Assembly: GCF_006538365.1 (NCBI RefSeq) | Contig: NZ_BJKN01000001.1 | Coordinates: forward strand, 301,688 to 365,687 | DNA: 64,000 bases | Reading direction: 5' to 3' | From: Moorella sp. E308F | GTDB taxonomy: Bacteria; Bacillota; DSM-521; Neomoorellales; Neomoorellaceae | In this document: positions 6,535-15,419 of the stretch, piece by piece | How positions within the stretch are numbered: position 1 is the first letter of the stretch | Layout: each line of letters opens with the position of its first letter | The notes under the pieces: model-generated | Told to the model about the DNA's origin: nothing | Seen by the model: only the letters and a program-made list of their open reading frames with translations | The model's database searches: none | Program-made: the position numbers and the translations under genes

Positions 6535-9500
6535 TTGCTGCTGGAAAGGAACCTCCTGGGCGAAGCACGCCGGGTGCGCTGGCACCTGGCCGTGACCATC
6601 GGCCTGGGCCTGGCGGCCGGCTTGCTGGCCATCCTGCAGGCCGGTTACCTGGCCCGGGTGGTGAACGGGGTCTTCCTGGAAGGGCAGGATCTGCGGGGTG
6701 TCTGGCACTGGCTCATGGCCCTCCTGGGCATCATTTTCCTCCGGGCGGGCCTGGCCTGGGGTGTAGAAGTGGCGGCCCACCGGGCCGCGGCCCGGATCAA
6801 ATATGACCTGCGCCGGCGCCTGGTGGGCCACATCCTGGCCGTAGGTCCGTTACCTTTGAAGGATGAGCATACCGGGGAGCTGGTCAATGTCCTGGTTGAA
6901 GGAATTGAGGACCTGGAGGCTTATTTTGCCCGCTATTTGCCCCAACTGGCCCTGGCGGCCCTGGTGCCCCTGATGGTCCTTGGTTTCGTCTTCCCCCTGG
7001 ACCTGTTTTCCGGCCTGCTCCTCCTTTTTACCGCCCCCCTGCTTCCCCTGTTCATGTTCCTTATCGGCAACCGGGCAGAAGCCCTCACTCAACAGCAGTG
7101 GCAAACTCTGAGCAGCCTGAGCGGCCATTTCCTGGATGTGCTGCAGGGCCTTACCACCCTGAAAATCTTCGGCCGCAGCAAGGAGCAAGCTGAAGTCCTG
7201 GCCCGCCTCAGTGACCGTTTCCGGTCCACCACCCTGGGAGTGCTGCGAGTGGCCTTTCTATCGGCCCTGGTGCTGGAACTCGTAGCTACCATCAGCACCG
7301 CCCTGGTGGCTGTCACCGTGGGACTGCGCCTGGTTTATGCCCAAATACCCTTTAAAGAGGCCCTTTTCCTCTTGCTGCTGGCCCCGGAATTCTACCTGCC
7401 CCTGCGCCTCCTGGGCAGCCAGTTTCATGCCGGCCTGGCCGGCGTCAGCGCCGCCCGACGGATCTTCGCCGTTCTGGATATGGCAGGCCCTTGCACTACC
7501 CCGGCCCCGGCAGTAGCGGACGTGAGGGTCAAATCCCTGCCTCGAGGCGCGGAAACAGGAAATCTCCCGCCGGGCAGGGAAAGCCGCGTACGGCAGCCGG
7601 GGCTGCATATTGTCCTGGCAGGGGTTCATTATACTTACCCGGATAGGGAGCGGCCGGCCCTGGAAGAGGTCTCCCTGGAACTCCGGCCGGGGGAAAAGGT
7701 GGCCCTGGTTGGTCCCAGCGGCGGGGGGAAAAGCACCATCGCCCACCTGCTCCTGCGTTTCCTGGAGCCCGACCGCGGGCTGATTACCGTCAACGGCTTT
7801 CCTTTAAACCAGATCCCCCTGGTGGAATGGCGCCGGCAAGTGGCTCTGGTTCCCCAGCATCCCTACCTTTTCAGCGGTACTATAGCCGACAATATCCTCC
7901 TGGGACGTCCGGAAGCCTCGCGGGAGGAAGTGGTGGCCGCGGCCCGCCTCGCCGGGGCCCATGAGTTCATTGCCGCCCTGCCCCGGGGTTATGATACGCC
8001 CATCGGTGAGCGGGGGCTGCGCTTGAGCGGCGGCCAGGCGCGGCGCCTGGCCATTGCTCGGGCCATTTTGAAGGACGCCCCCTTACTGATCCTGGACGAA
8101 GCTACGGCCAACCTGGATCCAGCCACTGACCAGCTAATCCAGGCGGCCCTGGATCGCCTGATGGAAAACCGCACGGTGCTGATTATCGCCCACCGCCTCA
8201 GCACCGTCTACCGGGCGGACCGCATCGTGGTCCTGGCCTCCGGCCGGGTGGTGGAGGCAGGACGGCACGAGGCATTAATGGCGCGGCAGGGTGCCTATTA
8301 CCGCCTGGTCACAGCCTTTCATTGCGCAGCCGGAAGGGTGAAGGTTAGCTCAGCGCCCGCTAACTCGCTCCATTCCGGAAGCCTCACCGGAGCGGTGGAC
8401 TATACCTTCAGGCATGACCGGCGTGAATCCGTTAGCATGGCCGCCCGCTCCGCACGCTCTCTCGATATGCCGTACTTTTCATGCCGCCAAAAACATCACC
8501 AGCCTGAAGGCACGCCTGCCCCTGGCCTCCAGAACTGCACCGCCCTGTACCGACAGTTACCCCCTGCCTATTTTAAGCGGAGAACTACCACCAGCACTTG
8601 CATCCGTCTCCTGGGTTTGCTTGCTCCCTTTTGGGCCGCTATACTGGGAGCCACCCTGCTTGAATTTTTTACCATAGCCAGCAACGTCGGCCTCATGGCC
8701 ACCGCGGCCTTTCTCATTGCCAGCGCCGCCCTCCACCCGCCGGTTTCAGACCTCATGCTCCCCATCGTCGGGGTGCGCTTTTTTGGTATCTCCCGGGCCG
8801 CCAGCCGTTACCTGGAACGTTATGTAAACCATAGCGTCACCCTGCACATCCTTAGCCAACTGCAGGTTTCCTTTTACCGGGCCCTTGAGCCCCTGGTCCC
8901 GGCCCGGCTGCCGGACCACCACAGTGGCGACCTGTTGAGCCGGGTCGTGGCCGATGTGGCGACCCTGGAAAACTTTTATCTCCGCGTCCTGGCCCCGCCC
9001 CTGGTAGCCCTGCTGGTCATGGTGGCCGTTTTCGTTTTCCTGGCCCATTTTGCCATCAAACCGGCCCTGGCCTGGCTGTTATTTTTTCTCGGGGCCGGCA
9101 TCATCGCGCCCCTGGGCCTCAAGGCTGCCGGCCGGCTGGCGACCCGGCAGCAGGGAGAAGTACGGGCGGCCCTTAACGCCGCCCTGGTGGATACCGTTCA
9201 AGGCATGCCTGAAATCCTGGCCTGCGGATACGCCAGGCAGCAGCAGGAACGCATCGCCGCCTTGAGCCGGGAACTGCTGGTTCTCCAGGGCCGCGAGGCG
9301 GGGGTGGCCGGCCTGGCGGCCGCCGTGTCAGGCCTGGCCATGAACCTGGCCCTGTGGTTCGTCCTGGTGCTGGCCATCCCCCTGGTGGCCAGCGGACAAC
9401 TGGACGGCGTTTACCTGGCCATGCTGGCCCTTGGAGCGGCTGGCAGCTTTGAGGCCGTCCTGCCCCTGGCCATGATACCCCAGCGCCTGGAAGCAAGCCT

Positions 9501-10329
9501 GGCTGCAGCCCGGCGGCTCTTTGCCCTTACCGATACCCGGCCTGCCGTCCAGGACCCGCCCGGCCCGCCGCCGCAGGCGGCAAACTACCACCTGGAGGTA
9601 AAAGGACTGCGCTTTCGCTACGCCCCGGGAGAACCCTGGGTCCTGGACGGCCTCGACTTTACCGTGCCCGAAGGGGGCCGGGTGGCTATCGTCGGTCCCA
9701 GCGGGGCCGGGAAAAGCACATTAGTAAACCTGCTCCTGCGCTTCTGGGATTACGAGGAAGGATCTATCCGCCTGGGTGGGTATGAACTCAAGGTCTATCC
9801 CCCGGAAGAGTTGCGCCGCTTGATAGCTGTAGTTTCCCAGCAAACCCATCTCTTCCATGCCACCATTGCCGAAAACCTCCTACTGGCCAGGCCTGGTGCC
9901 AGCCGGGAGGAGATCCGGCAGGCCGCACGGGAGGCCAGACTGGACGAATTTATCCAGAGCCTGCCCGGGGGATATGAAACCTGTATCGGTGAAGAGGGAT
10001 TGAAACTCTCCGGGGGCCAGCGCCAGCGTCTGGCCATCGCCCGCGCCCTTTTGAAAAACGCCCCCATCCTGGTGCTGGATGAGGCCACATCGGGCCTGGA
10101 CCCGGTGACTGAGGAGGAAGTAATGCAGGCTATCTACCGTTTAATGGCCGGCCGGACCACCCTGGTCATAACCCACCGCCTGGCGGGCCTGGAGGCCATG
10201 GATGAGATCCTGGTCCTGGATAAAGGGCGGGTCGTCCAGCGGGGACGGCATGAGGAACTTCTCCGGCAAGAGGGGCTTTACCGCCGGATGTGGGAGCTGC
10301 AGCACGAAGTATTGGAGCTGGACAGTTAG
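6535..10329 (+). CDS. cydDC: Fused CydD-CydC thiol ABC exporter for bd oxidase assembly
   Basis: A single 1264-aa ORF holds two complete half-transporters. Residues ~1-330 are a transmembrane domain, then ATPase 1 with Walker A GPSGGGKST, signature LSGGQARRLAIA and Walker B LLILDEATANLDP. After ~residue 596 comes an ~80-residue Ser/Arg/His-rich linker with no resemblance to either half. From ~678 there is a second membrane domain starting CIRLLGLLAPFW, then ATPase 2 with GPSGAGKST, LSGGQRQRLAIA and ILVLDEATSGLDP. In E. coli CydDC exports cysteine/glutathione and is needed for bd oxidase assembly; position after cydAB supports that role. The TTG start follows gaggggaagg. Fused CydDC proteins are known in other taxa; the linker is the unusual part. 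Confidence 0.93.
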   Translation: MLLERNLLGEARRVRWHLAVTIGLGLAAGLLAILQAGYLARVVNGVFLEGQDLRGVWHWLMALLGIIFLRAGLAWGVEVAAHRAAARIKYDLRRRLVGHILAVGPLPLKDEHTGELVNVLVEGIEDLEAYFARYLPQLALAALVPLMVLGFVFPLDLFSGLLLLFTAPLLPLFMFLIGNRAEALTQQQWQTLSSLSGHFLDVLQGLTTLKIFGRSKEQAEVLARLSDRFRSTTLGVLRVAFLSALVLELVATISTALVAVTVGLRLVYAQIPFKEALFLLLLAPEFYLPLRLLGSQFHAGLAGVSAARRIFAVLDMAGPCTTPAPAVADVRVKSLPRGAETGNLPPGRESRVRQPGLHIVLAGVHYTYPDRERPALEEVSLELRPGEKVALVGPSGGGKSTIAHLLLRFLEPDRGLITVNGFPLNQIPLVEWRRQVALVPQHPYLFSGTIADNILLGRPEASREEVVAAARLAGAHEFIAALPRGYDTPIGERGLRLSGGQARRLAIARAILKDAPLLILDEATANLDPATDQLIQAALDRLMENRTVLIIAHRLSTVYRADRIVVLASGRVVEAGRHEALMARQGAYYRLVTAFHCAAGRVKVSSAPANSLHSGSLTGAVDYTFRHDRRESVSMAARSARSLDMPYFSCRQKHHQPEGTPAPGLQNCTALYRQLPPAYFKRRTTTSTCIRLLGLLAPFWAAILGATLLEFFTIASNVGLMATAAFLIASAALHPPVSDLMLPIVGVRFFGISRAASRYLERYVNHSVTLHILSQLQVSFYRALEPLVPARLPDHHSGDLLSRVVADVATLENFYLRVLAPPLVALLVMVAVFVFLAHFAIKPALAWLLFFLGAGIIAPLGLKAAGRLATRQQGEVRAALNAALVDTVQGMPEILACGYARQQQERIAALSRELLVLQGREAGVAGLAAAVSGLAMNLALWFVLVLAIPLVASGQLDGVYLAMLALGAAGSFEAVLPLAMIPQRLEASLAAARRLFALTDTRPAVQDPPGPPPQAANYHLEVKGLRFRYAPGEPWVLDGLDFTVPEGGRVAIVGPSGAGKSTLVNLLLRFWDYEEGSIRLGGYELKVYPPEELRRLIAVVSQQTHLFHATIAENLLLARPGASREEIRQAAREARLDEFIQSLPGGYETCIGEEGLKLSGGQRQRLAIARALLKNAPILVLDEATSGLDPVTEEEVMQAIYRLMAGRTTLVITHRLAGLEAMDEILVLDKGRVVQRGRHEELLRQEGLYRRMWELQHEVLELDS

Positions 10330-10332
10330 CCC

Positions 10333-10968
10333 TTACTTTTTAGTACCACTTTGGGAATATTGCTCTAAAATCCGGACCAGCTCTTTCCCGGCCCGCTCCA
10401 GGTCATCATTAATAATCACGTGCCGGTACCTATCGACATAGCCCATTTCCATATCCACCCGTTCCAGCCTTCTGGCTATCACCCCGGCGTCCTTTTCCCT
10501 CCCGGCCAGCCGCTGGCGCAATTCTTCCATATTTGGCGGGGCAATAAAAATCGGGACGACATTTTCAGGGAAGCGCTCCATGACCTCAACGCATCCCAGG
10601 ACATCCATGTCGGTAATAATGTCATAGCCGTTCTCCAGGGCATAAACAATTGTCGGTAAATGGGTACCGTAGTAGTCCCCGGAATGAATCTGCTTCCATT
10701 CCAGGAAGGCTCCCTGAGCGATCATTGCTTCAAAATCAGCTTTACTGACAAAAAAATACGGGAAGCCCTGGGCTTCCCCCGGTCGCATGGGGCGGGTGGT
10801 TATTGAGGGCAGGTAGTATATACCCCGGACCCGCTCCAGGGCATAGTTCAACAGGGTATTTTTTCCCACCCCGGAAGGCCCGGAAACGACGAAAAAGTAA
10901 CCATTCCTGTTTCTCTTATCTTTAATCTGGAAATTGACTACCAGGTCTTTAATAAGTTCTTGTACCAT
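10333..10968 (-). CDS. Guanylate kinase-like P-loop protein
   Basis: A 211-aa guanylate-kinase family member. The P-loop reads GPSGVGKNT, the GMP-binding segment ITTRPMRPGE and the later YYGT segment fit Gmk, and the protein ends with the usual helical R/E-rich region. Gmk phosphorylates GMP to GDP. The housekeeping gmk of Firmicutes usually sits with rpoZ and remA, so this solitary gene may be a paralogue. The P-loop residue Asn in GKN is unusual (Gly in most Gmk). Start: the ATG at 10968 is preferred by homology length; an in-frame ATG at 11007 is possible. Its 3' end lies 3 nt from the convergent cydDC stop. Confidence 0.8.
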   Translation of the reverse strand: MVQELIKDLVVNFQIKDKRNRNGYFFVVSGPSGVGKNTLLNYALERVRGIYYLPSITTRPMRPGEAQGFPYFFVSKADFEAMIAQGAFLEWKQIHSGDYYGTHLPTIVYALENGYDIITDMDVLGCVEVMERFPENVVPIFIAPPNMEELRQRLAGREKDAGVIARRLERVDMEMGYVDRYRHVIINDDLERAGKELVRILEQYSQSGTKK

Positions 10969-11141
10969 AATGTCACCAGTTAAAGATATTTGGCTACATT
11001 TTAACATACTGCCCCGGAGGAAGCAATGTCAGCTTTGCTCCGGAGAATCTCTTATAACCATGGATTTTAAGAAAAAGATAAAATCGAGCAAAATATTGTC
11101 CATCCTGGCAGTTCATGACCCTATAGCCACCTGCGGAGCCT

Positions 11142-11170
11142 TTTACTATTCCTTGTTTCGACGATAGAAT
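11142..11170 (+). promoter_or_regulatory. Promoter of the c-di-AMP riboswitch transcript
   Basis: TTTACT (11142-11147), 17 nt, TAGAAT (11165-11170). The predicted start is near 11177, just before the riboswitch. The stretch 11008-11141 between the divergent guanylate-kinase-like gene and this promoter shows nothing else recognisable. Confidence 0.65.
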
Positions 11171-11179
11171 AATAGTGGC

Positions 11180-11306
11180 ATATTTCAGCACCGAATTCCC
11201 GCAATAACGGGAAACGGGGGATAATTTTTGGGGTGAAGAGCCTCCTGGCTCCGGGCTAACTCTCGGTCCGAACCCGGCAACTAACCTCGTAGGTGTGGAG
11301 AGAGTG
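11180..11306 (+). promoter_or_regulatory. c-di-AMP riboswitch (ydaO/yuaA type)
   Basis: The leader contains the conserved blocks of the ydaO class in order: a stem with CCCGCAATAACGGG, then ACGGGGGATAA, then TTGGGGTGAAGAG, and the long signature CTCTCGGTCCGAACCC followed by GGCAACTAACCTCGTAGG. In this class c-di-AMP binding usually shuts off expression of wall hydrolases and K+ transporters. The regulated gene here is a LysM-NlpC/P60 hydrolase starting 14 nt after the motif. I see no clear intrinsic terminator before the gene, so the output could act on translation. Confidence 0.92.
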
Positions 11307-11319
11307 AGGTCCAAGAAAA

Positions 11320-11979
11320 TTGAAGAAGTGGGGTAAATACTGCCTGACCACCGCCCTGACCGGTTCTTTTATTTTTGCAGCCGCCGGGGTGGCCCTGGCC
11401 CAGCCCTATGAAGTAAAAAGGGGCGATACCTTGTGGGCCCTGGCCCGCCGTTACGGTGTTACCGTAGAACAGATCCAGGCGGCCAACAACCTTCATTCTT
11501 CGTTAATTTTAGTTGGACAGGTCCTGGAAATTCCCGCGGCCCATCCTTCCCCCGCGGCAGAACGCCGGGATACCTCCTCTGCCTCCCGCGGGCAAGAAAC
11601 CAGCCCTGCCACCACCGGCAAACGAGTGGCCACCATCGCCCGTAAATATATTGGTGTCCCCTACCGCTGGGCGGGGACAAGCCCCAGCGGGTTTGACTGT
11701 TCGGGTTTTACCTGGTATGTTTTCCGGCAGGTGGGTATTGATTTGCCCCGTACCGCTTCCGACCAGGCCACCAGTGGCAGACAGGTCGATAAGGATAGTC
11801 TCCAGGTGGGCGACCTGGTATTTTTCGATACCAATGGTAAGGGTATTAGCCACGTTGGCATTTACCTGGGTGATGGCAAGTTCATCAGCGCCTCCAGTTC
11901 CCGGGGGGTAGCTATTGATAACATTGATGACCCCTACTACTGGGGACGGCGCTACCGCGGCGCCCGGCGGGTGATATAA
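11320..11979 (+). CDS. Secreted LysM-NlpC/P60 peptidoglycan endopeptidase
   Basis: A 219-aa exported cell-wall hydrolase. A signal peptide with cleavage near AQP (residue ~27) is followed by one LysM domain (29-72, YEVKRGDTLWALARRYGVT), a Ser/Thr/Pro linker and an NlpC/P60 domain (105-219). The catalytic Cys127 is in FDCSGF and the catalytic His178 in ISHVGIYLG. LysM binds glycan chains, and NlpC/P60 enzymes cut D-Glu to diamino-acid peptide bonds. Translation starts at TTG 11320. The upstream c-di-AMP riboswitch ties its expression to turgor and wall stress. Confidence 0.93.
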   Translation: MKKWGKYCLTTALTGSFIFAAAGVALAQPYEVKRGDTLWALARRYGVTVEQIQAANNLHSSLILVGQVLEIPAAHPSPAAERRDTSSASRGQETSPATTGKRVATIARKYIGVPYRWAGTSPSGFDCSGFTWYVFRQVGIDLPRTASDQATSGRQVDKDSLQVGDLVFFDTNGKGISHVGIYLGDGKFISASSSRGVAIDNIDDPYYWGRRYRGARRVI

Positions 11980-11990
11980 GAAGCAATATA

Positions 11991-12022
11991 AAAGCACGCC
12001 ACCTTTGAACGGGGCGTGCTTT
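11991..12022. terminator. Bidirectional terminator between the NlpC/P60 gene and hicA
   Basis: The stem AAAGCACGCC / GGCGTGCTTT with a 12-nt loop lies between two convergent genes. The right arm reaches the hicA stop codon. A/T-rich flanks on both sides suit termination in either direction. Confidence 0.85.
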
Positions 12023-12209
12023 AAAATATTGGCTTTAAACCTGCCTGCTTGCAAAGTTCATTGGCTGTAATCCGGTCCAGCGTGCGGTGCCTTTTAACAG
12101 GTACCGTTTTTATACCATTGGTATAGATTGAATGGTTAGCACCTTCCCGTAGTAAATAAAAACCATTTACCTCAAAGTAACGAATCAAGTCCCGACGTTT
12201 TATAGACAC
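12021..12209 (-). CDS. hicA: HicA family mRNA interferase toxin
   Basis: A 62-aa HicA toxin with a dsRBD-like fold. Characteristic segments are KRRDLIRYFEVNGFYLLREGANH, whose glycine- and His-containing strand holds the catalytic His, followed by TVPVKRHRTLDRITANELCKQAG. The family cleaves mRNA independently of ribosomes. It lies 2 nt downstream of hicB, so the order is antitoxin first, the less common arrangement. Confidence 0.92.
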   Translation of the reverse strand: MSIKRRDLIRYFEVNGFYLLREGANHSIYTNGIKTVPVKRHRTLDRITANELCKQAGLKPIF

Positions 12210-12211
12210 TG

Positions 12212-12430
12212 CTAAAACTCCACCGGCACCTGTTCTAATAAAGCGCCTCCAAGGGGAATTTCTTTCTTTTGCTGGCGATAGGCCAGAATCATCTCCCGAA
12301 GGGCATCCTTAAGCATTTCTCTACATTCTTCCAGGGTTTTCCCTTCAGTTATTACCTCAGGCCACTCGACCAGTTGCCCCAGGTAACCTGAACTGATCTT
12401 TGTATAACGTGCCGTATAGTTGCTGAGCAT
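12212..12430 (-). CDS. hicB: HicB family antitoxin
   Basis: A 72-aa HicB-type protein, N-terminal degenerate RNase H fold only: YTKISSGYLGQLVEWPEVITEGKTLEECREMLKDALREMI matches the conserved 'G.....P...t.G.t.eea..n..eal' pattern. The C-terminus is short, with no clear separate DNA-binding domain. An AAGGGGGG ribosome-binding site precedes the ATG, and a TATAAT-like -10 lies ~20 nt further upstream on the minus strand. Probable partner of HicA. Confidence 0.88.
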   Translation of the reverse strand: MLSNYTARYTKISSGYLGQLVEWPEVITEGKTLEECREMLKDALREMILAYRQQKKEIPLGGALLEQVPVEF

Positions 12431-12500
12431 AAATAACCCCCCTTACCAAACCCTCATTATAAAGTATAACTCACCGCTCCTGGCCTTAGCAATTTTTTAC

Positions 12501-14051
12501 CTACTCCCACTCTATGGTTGCCGGCGGCTTGGAGGTGATGTCGTAAACCACCCGGTTGACATGGCGCACCTCGTTGACGATGCGGGACGAGATGCGCTCT
12601 AGCAATTCATAAGGAAGCCGCGCCCAGTCGGCTGTCATGGCATCGTCGCTGGTCACGGCCCGGACGACGATGGGGTAGGCATAGGTACGCTCGTCGCCCA
12701 TAACACCCACGCTTTTCATGGAGGGCAAAACAGCAAATGACTGCCAGATTTCCCGGTAGAGCCCGGCCCGCCGGATCTCTTCGGTTACAATGGCATCCGC
12801 CTGGCGTAAAATCGCCAGCTTTTCCGGTGTAACCTCCCCCAGGATGCGGATGGCCAGTCCCGGCCCGGGGAAGGGCTGGCGCCAGACTATTTCCTCGGGC
12901 AGGCCCAGTTCCTCCCCCACCCGGCGCACCTCGTCTTTGAACAAAAGCCGCAGCGGCTCGATTAGCTCCAGCTCCATGTCTTCCGGCAGGCCGCCGACGT
13001 TATGGTGGCTTTTGATAACGGCCGCCGTTTCGGTGCCGCTTTCGATGACGTCAGGATATAAGGTTCCCTGGACCAGGAAATCCACTTTCCCCAGTTTCCT
13101 GGCCTCCTCTTCAAAGACGCGGATAAACTCGTGGCCGATAATCTTGCGCTTCTCTTCCGGGTCGGTTACTCCTGCCAGTTTGGCCAGGAAACGCTCACCG
13201 GCGTCGACATAGATCAGGTTCACCTTCAGGGCCTGGCCGAAGGTCTTTTGCACCTGTTCCGCCTCGCCCTGGCGCAGGAGGCCATGATTGACAAAGACGC
13301 AGGTTAAACGGTCGCCCACGGCCCGGTGCACCAGGGCCGCGGCCACGGAAGAATCAACGCCGCCGCTCAGGGCGCACAGCACCCGGCCGTCACCCACCCG
13401 CTCCCGGATAGCCGCTACCTGCTCTTCGATAAAGGAGCTGACCGACCAGTCACCGCGGCAGCCGCACACCTGGAAGAGGAAGCGGCGGAGCATTTCCTGG
13501 CCCAGGGGCGTGTGCTTGACCTCCGGGTGAAACTGGACGCCGTAAAGCCGGCGCCCCGGGTCGCTCATGGCCGCCACCGGCGTGTAGGCCGAGCGGGCCG
13601 TTACCCTAAAGCCCGGCGGCGGGGCACTGATATAGTCGCCGTGGCTCATCCAGCACTGCATGGTCCGGGGTAACCCGGCAAAGAGGATGTCGTCAGTCGT
13701 TACTTCAAGCTCGGTCTTACCGTATTCCCGCCCTGCGGCTGCCTCCACCCGGCCCCCCAGGTCGTGGGCCATGAGCTGCATGCCATAGCATATGCCTAAA
13801 ATGGGGATGCCGCTCTCATATAGAGCCCGGTCAATGCGGGGCGCCCCCGGGCTGTAAACGCTGGCCGGCCCGCCGGAAAAGACAATACCTTTGGGCCGCC
13901 GGGCCAGGATCTCCTCCAGGGGCGTATTAAAGGGGATCATTTCCGAGTAAACCCCGGCTTCGCGGATGCGCCGGGCAATCAACTGGTTGTACTGGCCGCC
14001 GAAGTCCAGGACCAGGACTATTTCCGCAGGTTGCTTGTTTTCTCGCATCAT
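12501..14051 (-). CDS. guaA: GMP synthase (glutamine-hydrolysing)
   Basis: A 516-aa bifunctional enzyme converting XMP, ATP and glutamine to GMP. It has an N-terminal class I amidotransferase (catalytic Cys in GICYGMQ, His/Glu in FHPEVKHT), an ATP-pyrophosphatase domain with P-loop [15 protein letters not shown], and the C-terminal dimerisation domain ending KPPATIEWE, as in nearly all GuaA. The start ATG follows gaggttgggtag. It lies downstream of hpt on the same strand, with a 116-nt gap. Confidence 0.97.
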   Translation of the reverse strand: MMRENKQPAEIVLVLDFGGQYNQLIARRIREAGVYSEMIPFNTPLEEILARRPKGIVFSGGPASVYSPGAPRIDRALYESGIPILGICYGMQLMAHDLGGRVEAAAGREYGKTELEVTTDDILFAGLPRTMQCWMSHGDYISAPPPGFRVTARSAYTPVAAMSDPGRRLYGVQFHPEVKHTPLGQEMLRRFLFQVCGCRGDWSVSSFIEEQVAAIRERVGDGRVLCALSGGVDSSVAAALVHRAVGDRLTCVFVNHGLLRQGEAEQVQKTFGQALKVNLIYVDAGERFLAKLAGVTDPEEKRKIIGHEFIRVFEEEARKLGKVDFLVQGTLYPDVIESGTETAAVIKSHHNVGGLPEDMELELIEPLRLLFKDEVRRVGEELGLPEEIVWRQPFPGPGLAIRILGEVTPEKLAILRQADAIVTEEIRRAGLYREIWQSFAVLPSMKSVGVMGDERTYAYPIVVRAVTSDDAMTADWARLPYELLERISSRIVNEVRHVNRVVYDITSKPPATIEWE

Positions 14052-14167
14052 CTACCCAACCTCACTGAATTAACCTTTATTTTATTTTACGGTGAAGCTC
14101 CTTTTGACGCAGATCGCCCAACTATAGAGCTCTTGCCGTGCAAGGAGCAGGCCTGGCGACCCTCTTT

Positions 14168-14713
14168 TCATCTCTGCCCGTTGTAAACCTCCGGTTTTAA
14201 AATGCAGATGTCCGGCAAATGGCGGTATTTCTGGGCATAATCAAGGCCGTAACCAACAACAAAATAATCCGGGATGGAAAAACCGCTGTAATCGACATGG
14301 ACATCCACCAGCCGCCGCTCGGGCTTGTCCAGAATGGTGCAGGAGCGCACACTTAAAGGTTTGCGGGCCTTTAAATTTTCCAGCAGGTATTTTAAAGTCA
14401 GACCGGTATCAACAATATCCTCCACAATCAGGAGGTGCTTATCTTCCACCGGCACTTCCAGATCCTTCAAGATGCGCACTGCTCCCGACGTAGTGGTCCC
14501 GGCGCCGTAACTGGAAACAGCCATAAAATCGAGCTGGAGGGGAATGGTAATCTCCCGCACCAGGTCGGCGAGGAAAATAATCGCCCCTTTGAGGATACCC
14601 ACCACCAGCAGGTCCTTGCCGGCATAATCGCGGCTAATGGCCGCGCCCATTTCTTTAACCCGTTTTTTTATCTCAGCGGCGCTAACCAAGACTTTAGCAA
14701 TGTCATCCTGCAA
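14168..14713 (-). CDS. hpt: Hypoxanthine phosphoribosyltransferase
   Basis: A 181-aa purine salvage enzyme making IMP/GMP from hypoxanthine/guanine and PRPP. The PRPP-binding motif LLIVEDIVDTGLT is clear, as are the flexible loop VSSYGAGTTTSG and the base-binding PDYFVVGYGLDY segment. The TTG start lies 8 nt after a gggggagg ribosome-binding site. With guaA it forms a small purine pair. Confidence 0.95.
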   Translation of the reverse strand: MQDDIAKVLVSAAEIKKRVKEMGAAISRDYAGKDLLVVGILKGAIIFLADLVREITIPLQLDFMAVSSYGAGTTTSGAVRILKDLEVPVEDKHLLIVEDIVDTGLTLKYLLENLKARKPLSVRSCTILDKPERRLVDVHVDYSGFSIPDYFVVGYGLDYAQKYRHLPDICILKPEVYNGQR

Positions 14714-14887
14714 AAATAATTCCTCCCCCGAAATAAAAGTACGATGTTACCTTCACCCCGGCAAACTTCCTCCACCGGCCTCTATTAATATACCTCTTGA
14801 CAGTTTACCATAACCTTGTTATCTTCGCTGTATAACGGCAAAATCCTTCTGGCCGTCCGAATTTGGCGCCAAAGGAGTGAGCTACCG

Positions 14888-15196
14888 GTGTCTCCTGGCA
14901 CCAGTACATTAGAAAAAAGGGCGCGCCAGGTCCTGGGAGTCAGTCCCGAGGCCGGCGCCCAAGCAATAAAAAAGGCGTACCGCCGTCTGGCCCGGCAGTA
15001 CCACCCCGATAGTAATCCAGGTGATAAGGCTGCCATAGAAAAATTCCTCCTGATAACAGAAGCTTATCAGTACCTTTTACACCATAAACTCCCCGGCCAC
15101 CACTCTCTCTTGGCAGCCGGCGTTACCCTGGAAAATGAGGATGCGGACAAACGGTACGCCCGCTGGTGGATGGAGCATTTCGGGGAGTTTTTCTAA
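14888..15196 (+). CDS. Small J-domain protein
   Basis: A ~102-aa protein consisting of a J-domain ([35 protein letters not shown]) with the HPD tripeptide, plus a ~45-residue C-terminal tail ending [11 protein letters not shown]-domains stimulate Hsp70 ATPase activity. There is no Gly/Phe region, zinc finger or C-terminal client domain, so it is not DnaJ itself. I chose GTG 14888 because aaaggagtgag lies ~10 nt upstream; an upstream extension has no ribosome-binding site. The client is unknown. Confidence 0.82.
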   Translation: MSPGTSTLEKRARQVLGVSPEAGAQAIKKAYRRLARQYHPDSNPGDKAAIEKFLLITEAYQYLLHHKLPGHHSLLAAGVTLENEDADKRYARWWMEHFGEFF

Positions 15197-15245
15197 AACT
15201 TAAAGTACCAACAAAAGAAAGGTAAGTCTTTTGTAGCACAGGTAC

Positions 15246-15274
15246 TTGTCCAGGAACCTTGTATATGCTATTAA
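15246..15274 (+). promoter_or_regulatory. Probable pabB promoter
   Basis: TTGTCC (15246-15251), 17 nt, TATTAA (15269-15274). Transcription would start near 15281, giving a ~140-nt leader with triplet repeats and a terminator. Confidence 0.55.
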
Positions 15275-15303
15275 TATGTCTAGAGGAAAACTTAAAATAT
15301 GTT

Positions 15304-15366
15304 GAGCATAGTTGAGAAACGCTGAGTTAGAGTTCAGATGAGACGACTCGGAGCTTTTGGGGTGAG
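15304..15366 (+). promoter_or_regulatory. Regularly spaced GAG/UAG triplets in the pabB leader (TRAP-like site)
   Basis: Triplets occur in register with 2-3-nt spacers: GAG 15304, UAG 15309, GAG 15314, ACG 15319, GAG 15324, GAG 15330, CAG 15335, GAG 15340, GAC 15345, GAG 15351, then GAG 15364. Seven of the first ten are perfect (G/U)AG. This is the layout bound by the tryptophan-activated TRAP ring in Bacillus. A terminator follows at once. Function is inferred; other leader folds are possible. Confidence 0.45.
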
Positions 15367-15367
15367 G

Positions 15368-15394
15368 ACCAGCTTGGTTAGAGCTGGTTTTTTT
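15368..15394 (+). terminator. Leader terminator/attenuator upstream of pabB
   Basis: The stem ACCAGCT / AGCTGGT with a 7-nt loop is followed by seven T residues. It ends ~25 nt before the pabB ATG and downstream of the predicted promoter, so it should act as an attenuator rather than ending an upstream gene. Confidence 0.75.
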
Positions 15395-15419
15395 ATTTAT
15401 AGAGGAGGCCTGGATAGAT

